Shown piece after piece: positions 27,971 to 36,172 of a stretch of 64,000 nucleotides of DNA (position 1 is its first letter; each line of letters begins with the position of its first letter). The translations under genes were made by a program, and so were the position numbers. The DNA is taken from assembly GCF_004571135.1 (NCBI RefSeq), contig NZ_SPSB01000003.1, positions 434,001 through 498,000 of the forward strand, read 5' to 3'. Source of the stretch: Algoriphagus kandeliae. GTDB lineage: Bacteria; Bacteroidota; Bacteroidia; Cytophagales; Cyclobacteriaceae. The notes beneath the pieces are model-generated. The model did not search any database. It saw only the letters and a program-made list of their open reading frames with translations, and was not told where the DNA came from.

Positions 27971-28508
27971 ATACACCATCAATTTTTATACAGACTGGCA
28001 TGCCGGCTCTGGTCTTTCTGCGGGTGCAGAGGCAGATTCAATAGTGATCAAGGATGCAGATGGATTTCCTTACATTCCTGGAAAAACTTTAAAAGGCCTA
28101 TTTGTCGATGCGTTCCAAGATTTTCTGCTCCTTGAAATTGAAGGTTTTTCTAAGGATACTCAAAAAGCATTATTTGGCGAATTTAACGAAGAGACTGGGG
28201 TGACAAGTCCAGGTTCATTGTTCTTTTCTAATGCCACTCTGCCTGAAGCAGAGAAAAAAGCTATAGGATCTGATCATGCCGAATTTCTTTTCAGAACCAT
28301 CGCATTTACAGCCATTGATTCCGCTACAGGTGTGGCAAAAAATACCTCTCTTCGGACCACAGAAGTATGTATTCCATTGGAACTGGAAGCCTATATCCAA
28401 GGAACCAAGGATTCAGATAAAGAAATTCTCAATCAACTCGCCAAGTATATTAGGTCATTAGGTGCAAACAGAAACAGAGGTTTGGGGAGATGTTCAATCA
28501 AACTATAA
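27951..28508 (+). CDS. Cas7-group RAMP backbone protein (Csm3-like)
   Basis: I use the ATG at 27951 (MEQEKIKYTINFYTDWHAGS); a start four codons earlier is possible. The 185-residue protein shows the Csm3/Cas7 pattern: DWHAGSGLSAG (15-25), ADSIVIKDADGFPYIPGKTL (28-47) and a C-terminal glycine-rich end (LGANRNRGLGRCSIKL). Asp29 lies where the target-cleaving aspartate of Csm3 sits, so it may cut bound RNA; this is by alignment in mind only. It overlaps cas10 by 20 bp. Confidence 0.85.
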   Translation: MEQEKIKYTINFYTDWHAGSGLSAGAEADSIVIKDADGFPYIPGKTLKGLFVDAFQDFLLLEIEGFSKDTQKALFGEFNEETGVTSPGSLFFSNATLPEAEKKAIGSDHAEFLFRTIAFTAIDSATGVAKNTSLRTTEVCIPLELEAYIQGTKDSDKEILNQLAKYIRSLGANRNRGLGRCSIKL

Positions 28509-28516
28509 TAAATGCT

Positions 28517-29989
28517 ATGACAACTTACTACTTTAAATGTACGCTGCTCTCTAATGTCGTATTGAACAGTAAATTGGCGACTGAAGGCAATATGACCACT
28601 TTGGATTATATACCAGGAAGTAATTTTTTAGGAATTGCTGCCAACAAATTATATAAAGCTGAGGGAGATGAAACCGCTTATAAATTATTTCACTCAGGAG
28701 AAGTGAAATTTGGAGATGGTCGGGTTGCAACAAACACAGGAGAAATTACTTATGCTGTACCATTTTCATTCTTTCAGGATAAGTTAAAATCAAAATTGGA
28801 AAATGATCCAATCTACCTCCATCATTTAATTACTAGCAAGAACTTTCCCAAAGACGATACAGGCACGAAGCGACAACTTCAACAATCTAGGTCGGGCTAT
28901 ATCTCAGCAAAAGGAACGCTGGTTAAAGAGGTGGAAAAGCGATTTTCTTTAAAATCAGCATATGACAGAGAAAAACGCACTTCTAAAACAGGAAATATGT
29001 TTGGTTTTGAAGCTATACCTGCAGGAACAGTTTTTATTTTTTCCATTTCATCAGAAAATAAATCACTTTTAGATAAAGTTGCAGCAGCTTTAAAAGGTAA
29101 CCAGCGATTAGGTAAATCCAAAACAGCTGAATATGGACAAGTACAAATAGAAAAAATCGAACACATTGAACCACTTCCTACTTTCCAATCGGATGAATTC
29201 ACGTTGGTTTATGCAGAAAGTAATTTATGCTTTTTTGACCAGTCAGGACAGCCCACTTTTCAGCCAACAACTGAGGATTTGGGACTAGATGGAGGAATCG
29301 TAGATTGGTCTAAATCACAGATCAGAACTTACAGTTATGCACCCTGGAACGGTCAACGCAAAACCACTTCTACCCAACGTCACTGCATAGCCAAAGGGTC
29401 AGTATTCTATGTAAAAGGAGGATATCCTTCATCTAGTGTAAATTTTATTGGTCATTATCAAGCAGAAGGATTGGGTAAAGTGATCTACAATCCGATTTTT
29501 CTCAAATCAAACGGTAATGAAAAAGAATCTCCATTTGAAATTCACCTAGATAAAATAGCAGAACCGGTGTATCAAAAGGGGAACCTAAACAGTCCTTTAT
29601 CTCAATTTCTCAAAAAGCAAAAAGATCAAAAAGCAATGGAGTTGCTTACTTCAGAATTGGTAACTGATTATGTGTACAAGGAAGTACCAAATCGGTTTAG
29701 CAAACTAAATGATGTTTCTCCGAGTCAATGGGGGAATATTCGATTGATTGCATCCAGAGCAAGAGATGTTGATGAAATGAAATCGTTACTCTATGAAGGA
29801 AAGGAGGCTTACCTAAAACATGGCGTTGCCTATGAAAAATGTTGGGGCAAAAATAGTGAACAAAGATTAAAGAATCTGAAAGACATTATTTCAGCTATCG
29901 AAAGCAAAAGTCAAAATCAATCTAAGGTTGATATAAAGGTATTCGTAGCCAAGTTTGCGGCTGAAATGGCTAAGGAAAATAAAAACTAA
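28517..29989 (+). CDS. csx10: Csx10-like RAMP (Cas5-like cap subunit)
   Basis: I use the ATG at 28517 (MTTYYFKCTLLSNVVLNSKL), 8 bp after the previous stop. The 490-residue protein opens with YYFKCTLLSNVVLNSKLATEGN and IPGSNFLGIAANKLY. KGNQRLGKSKTAEYGQVQIEKIE follows near residue 195, a glycine-rich RAMP loop, and a long second half ends in a lysine-rich helix. This resembles Csx10, the Cas5-like protein of type III-D systems, which binds the crRNA 5' handle. Subtype-level naming is by resemblance. Confidence 0.75.
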   Translation: MTTYYFKCTLLSNVVLNSKLATEGNMTTLDYIPGSNFLGIAANKLYKAEGDETAYKLFHSGEVKFGDGRVATNTGEITYAVPFSFFQDKLKSKLENDPIYLHHLITSKNFPKDDTGTKRQLQQSRSGYISAKGTLVKEVEKRFSLKSAYDREKRTSKTGNMFGFEAIPAGTVFIFSISSENKSLLDKVAAALKGNQRLGKSKTAEYGQVQIEKIEHIEPLPTFQSDEFTLVYAESNLCFFDQSGQPTFQPTTEDLGLDGGIVDWSKSQIRTYSYAPWNGQRKTTSTQRHCIAKGSVFYVKGGYPSSSVNFIGHYQAEGLGKVIYNPIFLKSNGNEKESPFEIHLDKIAEPVYQKGNLNSPLSQFLKKQKDQKAMELLTSELVTDYVYKEVPNRFSKLNDVSPSQWGNIRLIASRARDVDEMKSLLYEGKEAYLKHGVAYEKCWGKNSEQRLKNLKDIISAIESKSQNQSKVDIKVFVAKFAAEMAKENKN

Positions 29990-29993
29990 TGTC

Positions 29994-31355
29994 ATGGGAA
30001 AAACAATCATAAAATATATCGCGAGATTTATGATAGAGGCCGAAACTCCCCTTTTCATCGGCTCTGGTCAATCCACACTTTTAAAAGATGCTCTGGTACA
30101 AAAAGATGCCAATGGATTCCCAATGATTCCTGGAACTTCCTTGGCAGGAGTATTAAGGCATTCCTTTTCTAAAACTGTTAATTCCGAAACTGTTTCAAAT
30201 CTCTTTGGAGATTCAAAAGGAGGAGATACAGGAACAGGATCCCTCATTAAAATTAGCCCCGCTTTAATGATGCTAGATGAAAGCCAAGTTTCAGAAGGTC
30301 TTTTATTAAATGATAAGTGGGAAAAACTTAGAATTCAATTTGATAATCTGCCTGTACGGCAACATGTACGCATCACTGAAAAAGGTGTAGCTGAAAAAAA
30401 TGGGCTATTTGATAATGAGGTAATTTTTAAAGGAACCCGTTTCGTTTTTGAATTGGAACTAACAGATTTTTCCGGGGAATTAGAAAATGACTGGAAAAGG
30501 ATATTAGAAAGTATTTCAAGTCCTGATTTCAGAATTGGTGCAGGAAGCAGAAATGGATATGGAAGTTTGAAAGTCCTAAAATCTCAAAAGCTGAAGTTTG
30601 ATTTACGATCTCAAATGAATCAATATTTAAGCCTTTCGCCTTCTTTCAATGAAATTGATTGGACGCAGACAAGCATAGAGGAAAGTAAAATAGAAGAAGA
30701 GACCTTTTCAAAAACAAATTATCTACTCAAACTAAAACCTGACCCTTTCTTTCTTTTCGGCTCGGGAAATGGAGATGAAGATGTGGATAATACCCCAGTT
30801 GAAGAGGAGGTGGTTGTATATACCTCTGAGGGTATTCAATTCCAAAAACAAACGCTTGTACCCGGCTCATCAATCAAAGGTGCAATCTCACACCGAGTGG
30901 CATTTTACTATAACAAAGAAATGAATCGATGGGCAGGTTCAGACAATGCAAGTGTTGGAATTGAAAATGAGGCAGTAACAGCACTTTTTGGAAAGGCTGG
31001 TAAAGGTGAAAAAGAACCAACCGCTGGTAAAGTCTATATCAACGATGTGTTTCTAAATCAAGATCAGGTAAAGAATGACAAAATATTTAATCATGTGGCC
31101 ATTGATCGATTTACTGGAGGTGCATTAGAAGGAGCTTTATTTTCGGAGAAGGTAAGTTATTTAACAGATGATGAACTGGAAATCAATCTCTTCTTGGAGT
31201 CTGATGTTGATCAAATTTATAAGCAAGCATTTGAAAATACTCTAGAAGATATATGCAAGGGACTACTCCCGCTTGGAGGCATGACTACCAAAGGTCATGG
31301 TATTTTCACAGGCTGTTTGTATAAAAATAATGAACAAATCTTCCCAAAAAACTGA
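29994..31355 (+). CDS. Double-domain Cas7 RAMP (Cas7-Cas7 fusion)
   Basis: I use the ATG at 29994 (MGKTIIKYIARFMIEAETPL), 4 bp after the previous stop. The 453-residue protein holds two RAMP units. The first has LFIGSGQSTLLKDALVQ and FPMIPGTSLAGVLRHSF and ends with RIGAGSRNGYGSLKV. The second has FFLFGSGNGDED, LVPGSSIKGAISHRVAF and GGMTTKGHGIFTG. The first carries an aspartate (KDALVQ) at the Csm3 catalytic position; the second has glutamates there (VEEEVVV), so only one site may cut. Fused Cas7 units are typical of III-D-type complexes. Confidence 0.82.
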   Translation: MGKTIIKYIARFMIEAETPLFIGSGQSTLLKDALVQKDANGFPMIPGTSLAGVLRHSFSKTVNSETVSNLFGDSKGGDTGTGSLIKISPALMMLDESQVSEGLLLNDKWEKLRIQFDNLPVRQHVRITEKGVAEKNGLFDNEVIFKGTRFVFELELTDFSGELENDWKRILESISSPDFRIGAGSRNGYGSLKVLKSQKLKFDLRSQMNQYLSLSPSFNEIDWTQTSIEESKIEEETFSKTNYLLKLKPDPFFLFGSGNGDEDVDNTPVEEEVVVYTSEGIQFQKQTLVPGSSIKGAISHRVAFYYNKEMNRWAGSDNASVGIENEAVTALFGKAGKGEKEPTAGKVYINDVFLNQDQVKNDKIFNHVAIDRFTGGALEGALFSEKVSYLTDDELEINLFLESDVDQIYKQAFENTLEDICKGLLPLGGMTTKGHGIFTGCLYKNNEQIFPKN

Positions 31356-31361
31356 TCTCAC

Positions 31362-31787
31362 ATGGAGAAATATATCATAGATAAAATCAAAGATATCAGC
31401 CAAATACCTGATTATAAGTTTACAGGCTATTACTGGTGGTCTAATTCGGATAAACCTGAAATGCTTTTTGAAGAGGCTTTGCCCAAAGAAAAGATTTTGG
31501 CATCGGTTAATCCCTTTTGCGTAGAGGCATTACTTTACTCAAAGACGGAAGGAATAAGTATTCATATTCAGCATACTGGAAAATATCTCGTTACTGCATT
31601 TGATCTTAAAAAGCTAGATAAACTCGATACCGTCCAAAAGGAATACATTCCCCACAAACTTGATCAAGTCAAAAAAGTAATTTTTACCCAAGTATGGGAG
31701 GAGGTCCTTCTAGAAGTGGATGAAACGACTAGTTTTCCGTCTTTAAAACCCACTGCTTTAATTTTCTCTGGATTTAATTATCAATAA
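31362..31787 (+). CDS. Small type III-associated subunit (TIGR04423/Csx19-like candidate)
   Basis: A 141-residue protein inside the effector operon, 6 bp after the double RAMP and 1 bp before the next gene. Visible features are FTGYYWWSNSDKPEMLF (residues 20-36), an alpha/beta middle (VEALLYSKTEGISIHIQHTGKYLVTAF) and FTQVWEEVLLEV. From memory it resembles the small Bacteroidota family TIGR04423 and occupies the place of Csx19 in III-D loci. It could be the Cas11-like small subunit; the sequence does not decide this. Confidence 0.6.
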   Translation: MEKYIIDKIKDISQIPDYKFTGYYWWSNSDKPEMLFEEALPKEKILASVNPFCVEALLYSKTEGISIHIQHTGKYLVTAFDLKKLDKLDTVQKEYIPHKLDQVKKVIFTQVWEEVLLEVDETTSFPSLKPTALIFSGFNYQ

Positions 31788-31788
31788 T

Positions 31789-33588
31789 ATGACAACCGTA
31801 AAATCACCATATAACTTCGTTCCTGCGCCTACTGAAGACCAGGTTTTTAAACCCGAATGGGCAAATCAAGTCAGTCATGACATTCCATTTGAAGATGGGG
31901 AAAGCGGAGAAATTGAAATTGAGATCACTGCAGAGACTCCTATTTTTATCCGAAACGGCCATAAGAAACCTACAAAAAATGAGAAGCCTACGGAGGAGTT
32001 TTCTTATTTCAAAGATAAAAATGGCCAAAAGCGATATTTCATTCCTGCCACATCTCTTAAAGGGATGCTCAGAAATGTGGTTGAGATTATGAGTTTTTCG
32101 AGGTTGGCGCCAGTGGCTTTGGGTAATACGATATTTGGCTTAAGGGATATGAACAATGAAGATTATAAAAGAAAGGAGATTAGTAAAACAAATGCTGGAT
32201 GGTTAAAAAAGGTCGATGGAAAGTGGATGTTATACCCGTCTAATTTTTATAAAGTAACGATACCTAGTGTAAAAGATTACTTTAACATTCAATCTATTAT
32301 TCGTAAAACAGGAAATAAAGAGGAAAAAATAAGCTTTAATAAGGCTACTAGCATTGAAAAATATAAGGCTTGTAAAATTAAGAACTTCTTGAATCCCGTA
32401 TATTTTGATGAATCACATTTTGTTAATAAAACAGGTCAAATTTACAAGCTCAATAAAAATGGTGATTTCGAAGGAATTCTAATTATGTTTGGCTCTATTG
32501 ATAACAAGAAGTACGAATATGTTTTTGAAGAATTAGAAGAAGATCAAAGACCATTGCATTTTGACAAATCTTTGATAACAAAAGCCTTGGAGATAAATGG
32601 TACAGAAAAAGAAAAATCTCTTTGGGATTACTTTTTAAACGAATTGAAAATTGAGCAAATCCCGGTTTTTTATAAAGAAGTAAATGGTAAAGTAATTCAC
32701 TTCGGCTTTTCAAAACTTTATCGCCTAAATAATGCAGAGTATCTTAAAGATTTGGAGCCTGTAGCCAGCTATACGAATAATAAAGAAATGGATCTAGGGC
32801 AGACTATTTTTGGTCAAACCTCCAATGAAGAATCTTCATTGAAAGGAAGAGTTTTCTTTTCACATGCCCTAGCATTAGGAAGTCCCAAAGAATCAGATAA
32901 GGTTTCATACGAGATATTAGGCAGTCCAAAGCCATCATACTACCCGTTCTATCTTAAGCAAAAGGATCCGAGAAATAATGGGTACAATACTTATCAAAAT
33001 AAATCCAGTGAATTAAGGGGTTTTAAAAAGTATCATGTGCAAGGGCAAGCAAAACAGAACGAGTACACCCAAGAACAAAAGGATTCTGAAAGTATGGTCT
33101 ATTTTAGGCCATTGGAATCTGGCGCCAAATTCACCTTCAAACTAAGGTATCATAATTTGAAGCCTTTTGAATTGGGGGCTTTGCTATCTGCGCTGACTTA
33201 CCACAATAATCATGATCAACTCCGTCATAATTTGGGAATGGCAAAGTCTATGGGATACGGAAGAATTAAAATGGATGTGAAAATGGATTCCGAAAATCTC
33301 AAAAAATATCTAAAGATCTTTGAAGTAGAAATCAATGAGCATTCACTACAAAAATTCAATAAAAAGTGGACTGATACCGATCAAATAAAGGATTTGGGTT
33401 CTTTGGCAAAAGTAGGGACGGATTATGCAAGATTGAATTTCCCAAAGCTTGAGGCGGAAAAATTCAATCCACGAAAAGGACGAAAGGAAAAAATCAATGA
33501 GTTTAATGAAATAAAACAGATGTTTGATTTTTTGAAAGCCCCATCTGATTATCCTGGGAGCTATTTTCAAATCAAATCTCTTCTATAA
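31789..33588 (+). CDS. TIGR03986-type RAMP with large insertion
   Basis: A 599-residue protein. It begins SPYNFVPAPTEDQVFKPEWANQVSHDIPFEDGESGEIEIEITAETP, the diagnostic start of the TIGR03986 RAMP family. YFIPATSLKGMLRNVVEIMSF follows (near residue 84), then a long variable insertion, then NLGMAKSMGYGRIKMDV (near 485), the C-terminal glycine-rich loop. It is a Cas7-like backbone subunit with an insertion, as in III-D complexes. The next gene starts at the base right after its stop. Confidence 0.85.
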   Translation: MTTVKSPYNFVPAPTEDQVFKPEWANQVSHDIPFEDGESGEIEIEITAETPIFIRNGHKKPTKNEKPTEEFSYFKDKNGQKRYFIPATSLKGMLRNVVEIMSFSRLAPVALGNTIFGLRDMNNEDYKRKEISKTNAGWLKKVDGKWMLYPSNFYKVTIPSVKDYFNIQSIIRKTGNKEEKISFNKATSIEKYKACKIKNFLNPVYFDESHFVNKTGQIYKLNKNGDFEGILIMFGSIDNKKYEYVFEELEEDQRPLHFDKSLITKALEINGTEKEKSLWDYFLNELKIEQIPVFYKEVNGKVIHFGFSKLYRLNNAEYLKDLEPVASYTNNKEMDLGQTIFGQTSNEESSLKGRVFFSHALALGSPKESDKVSYEILGSPKPSYYPFYLKQKDPRNNGYNTYQNKSSELRGFKKYHVQGQAKQNEYTQEQKDSESMVYFRPLESGAKFTFKLRYHNLKPFELGALLSALTYHNNHDQLRHNLGMAKSMGYGRIKMDVKMDSENLKKYLKIFEVEINEHSLQKFNKKWTDTDQIKDLGSLAKVGTDYARLNFPKLEAEKFNPRKGRKEKINEFNEIKQMFDFLKAPSDYPGSYFQIKSLL

Positions 33589-34674
33589 ATGCCCCACCTC
33601 GTCTGCATCATCTCCGATCAAGCTGTACCTAACCTGCTATTTATAAGGCAGTTTTCCCAGCCTGATTCGGAGTTTTTTTTTGTCACCACCCAAAAAATGG
33701 AAGATCGGGATGCAACTGATCATTTGATTCAGGCCCTTCATTTACCGCATGACAAATGCTACAAAATCATCATTGATGCGAATAATGCAAAGCAAATCGA
33801 TCAACAACTAAAGGCCTTCCCTTTTCCCAAAGAATCTTCCTTCCTAGTCAACATTACTGGAGGCAACAAACTGATGTCCCAAATGGTATTTACCCATTTT
33901 CAGGGATATGATTCTAGCATGTTTTATTCTCCGATTGACTCAGACCAATATCAGCAAGTCTATCCTGAGGTTATAAACATTCAAAAAGACCAATCCATAA
34001 AACTAACCTTAGATGAATATCTCTTTGCCTATGGCTATGAAATCACTGGAGAGCTACCCTATTTCAAAGGAAATCCTAAACCAACCACCTTGTTCAAAAA
34101 AGTGGTGGAATCAGGTGGTGCTTCCCATGTCGCTGAAATAGTACGTGCCAGTTCACAGGATTACAAAGAAGAAGATAAGAATTACCTTCAAGGTAATTGG
34201 TTTGAATTTTATTGCTATCAGTTTTTTAAGCGAATTTTCCGATTGGGAGATGCCCAAATAGGCTGCAGCGTCGGCCTCAAAAAAATCGGAAGTCAAACAG
34301 TCAATCAACACGATAATGAATTTGATCTGATGTTCATCTATCAAAATGACCTATACGTGTTTGAATGCAAAGTCTACTCAAGTCCCAATTACAAAAAGGA
34401 AAAGTTTCAGGCTCCTATGTACAAATTGGCCTCCCTTACACAGAAGTTTGGACTGAAGTGTAAGAAGTATCTGGCAATTCTCGCCGAACTACCTGAGCAA
34501 GAAGATACTCGTGATCAATTAGGGCAACTCAGAGCCAACTTGGGAATCGATAAACTGATTACTTTGGAAGACTTTAAGAATCATCAGGGTATCGAAATCC
34601 TAAAGCGAGAAGAGTCAGAAAAACCTGATTTTCAGGAAAAATTAAATTTATTGATGGAGAAATTTAACGGATAA
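33589..34674 (+). CDS. Card1/Can2-type CARF nuclease, first copy
   Basis: A 361-residue two-domain effector. The N-terminal CARF domain (about 1-150) has CIISDQAVPNLLFIRQF and the ligand loop NITGGNKLMS (88-97). The C-terminal PD-(D/E)xK domain has GNWFEFYCY (202-210), NEFDLMF (243-249) and FECK (258-261), the expected catalytic Glu, Asp and Glu-x-Lys. Card1/Can2 enzymes bind cyclic tetra-adenylate made by Cas10 and cut nucleic acid, slowing growth or phage. It follows the RAMP gene with no gap. A second, diverged copy is next. Confidence 0.85.
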   Translation: MPHLVCIISDQAVPNLLFIRQFSQPDSEFFFVTTQKMEDRDATDHLIQALHLPHDKCYKIIIDANNAKQIDQQLKAFPFPKESSFLVNITGGNKLMSQMVFTHFQGYDSSMFYSPIDSDQYQQVYPEVINIQKDQSIKLTLDEYLFAYGYEITGELPYFKGNPKPTTLFKKVVESGGASHVAEIVRASSQDYKEEDKNYLQGNWFEFYCYQFFKRIFRLGDAQIGCSVGLKKIGSQTVNQHDNEFDLMFIYQNDLYVFECKVYSSPNYKKEKFQAPMYKLASLTQKFGLKCKKYLAILAELPEQEDTRDQLGQLRANLGIDKLITLEDFKNHQGIEILKREESEKPDFQEKLNLLMEKFNG

Positions 34675-34679
34675 AAAAA

Positions 34680-35813
34680 ATGGCTAGAACAATATTAGTT
34701 TCACTCGTGAGTGATCAAACTATTCCAAATGTTTTGTTTATAAGAGACAATCCTCCTGCCGATCAATATTTATTTATCTCAACGGAAGGAATGGAAAAAA
34801 AACATATAGTGCCTAATATTCAAAAGGCTTGTAACGGATGGATTTCCAAAAACTCAAAAACCATATTAGTTGAAGAAGACAGCTTGGTTGATTTCGAAAA
34901 GAAATTAGGTGAAACCCTTGAAGTTGAGGATGGCGATCATTTCTTGGTAAACATTACGGGGGGAACCAAAATAATGTCTCTTGGCGCTTATAACTTTTTT
35001 ACAAGAATTGGATCGTCTTCTATTTATTATTTGCCCTTGGGTAAAAATCATTTTCGCCAGGTATTTCCAATTATTAAGAATAAAACCAGAGAAATAAATT
35101 TTAAAATTAACCTGAAAGATTACTTAGAAGCTAATGGAGTTACCATACAGTCTAAAGCATTCTCACAAAAAAACCAGTTAATACGAAGCGAAGAGTTTAC
35201 AACAAAAATATTTCAGAATTTCTTAGGTGATAGTAATCTTCCAATTAAAAAAATGGTCGAAATTCTCCGAGACAAGAAATTTAGAGATAAGAAAAATTTT
35301 AAGGTTTCCTCCGAAATTTTGGAAATAATTAAACCAATGAGAGATTTAGGTTTTTCTCCAGAGTCTTCTGAAAAGTTTACTAGGGAAGAAACCAATTATC
35401 TAACCGGAGATTGGTTTGAAGAATACACGTATTCGCTGATTGTAAACACACTTAACAAAAAAGATGAAGAAATAGGCAAAGGCGTAAGAGTAACTAGAGG
35501 GGAAAAAACTTCAAATGAGTTTGATGTCATGTTTACCCATAACAATGCCCTCTACGTAATAGAATGCAAAACAGATGTGGCAGATAATGAAGAAGGGAAA
35601 CTAAGTCAGCTTTTCACAAATACACTTTACAAGGCGAGTACTCTAAAAAAAGACTTTGGCCTATTTGTTAAATATTTTCTTTTCTCGGTAAATGATTTTT
35701 CAAAATTAAGCGATGAGCAAAAAGATAGAGCGAGAGTCTTGGACATTAAACTGATCGGAACTGAATTTTTATCAGAAAGTAAAAAATTGCAAGATTTTAT
35801 AAAAAGTATGTAA
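34680..35813 (+). CDS. Card1/Can2-type CARF nuclease, second copy
   Basis: A 377-residue paralogue of the upstream effector. It has LVSDQTIPNVLFIRDNPP (9-26), the ligand loop NITGGTKIMS (91-100), GDWFEEYTYSL (243-253), NEFDVMF (279-285) and IECK (294-297). All catalytic positions are intact, but the linker between domains is longer and overall identity to copy one looks low. The tandem therefore seems old, or the genes were acquired separately. Two such nucleases may differ in ligand affinity or in DNA versus RNA preference, which cannot be read here. It is 2 bp from the next gene. Confidence 0.85.
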   Translation: MARTILVSLVSDQTIPNVLFIRDNPPADQYLFISTEGMEKKHIVPNIQKACNGWISKNSKTILVEEDSLVDFEKKLGETLEVEDGDHFLVNITGGTKIMSLGAYNFFTRIGSSSIYYLPLGKNHFRQVFPIIKNKTREINFKINLKDYLEANGVTIQSKAFSQKNQLIRSEEFTTKIFQNFLGDSNLPIKKMVEILRDKKFRDKKNFKVSSEILEIIKPMRDLGFSPESSEKFTREETNYLTGDWFEEYTYSLIVNTLNKKDEEIGKGVRVTRGEKTSNEFDVMFTHNNALYVIECKTDVADNEEGKLSQLFTNTLYKASTLKKDFGLFVKYFLFSVNDFSKLSDEQKDRARVLDIKLIGTEFLSESKKLQDFIKSM

Positions 35814-35815
35814 CC

Positions 35816-36172
35816 ATGCTCCTCAACCTCTCCAACCATCCCTCCTCTTCCTGGCCGGAAAAGCAAATTCAGGAAGCAAATAGACTTTTCGGAGATATTA
35901 GGGACATGCCTTTTCCACACATTGATCCCGAAGCCAGCGAAGAAGATATTCAAAGGCTTTCCGAAGTATATAAAGAAGACATTTTAGCCATGCGACCTCA
36001 GGCAGTTCATATCATGGGAGAGCTTACATTTTGCTTTCAATTGGTATTCAAACTCCGGCAGGTCGGAATTCCTTGTCTTGCCTCCACCACCCACCGTACT
36101 ACGGAGGATCTGCCTAACGGAACGAAAATATCTAAGTTTGAATTTGTGAGATTTAGAAAATATGACCTATGA
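35816..36172 (+). CDS. Small Rossmann-like protein, candidate cyclic-oligoadenylate ring nuclease
   Basis: A 118-residue protein. It opens with LLNLSNHPSSSWPEKQIQEA (residues 2-21) and later has VHIMGELTFCFQLVFKLRQ (near 72) and GIPCLASTTHRTTED (near 92). A short start LxNLSxHP followed by a C-terminal ASTTxR block recalls the Csx15/Csx16/Csx20 group of small CARF-like ring nucleases. Its place right after two cOA-dependent nucleases supports a role in ending the signal. The family assignment is tentative. It overlaps the helicase gene by 4 bp (ATGA). Confidence 0.6.
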   Translation: MLLNLSNHPSSSWPEKQIQEANRLFGDIRDMPFPHIDPEASEEDIQRLSEVYKEDILAMRPQAVHIMGELTFCFQLVFKLRQVGIPCLASTTHRTTEDLPNGTKISKFEFVRFRKYDL

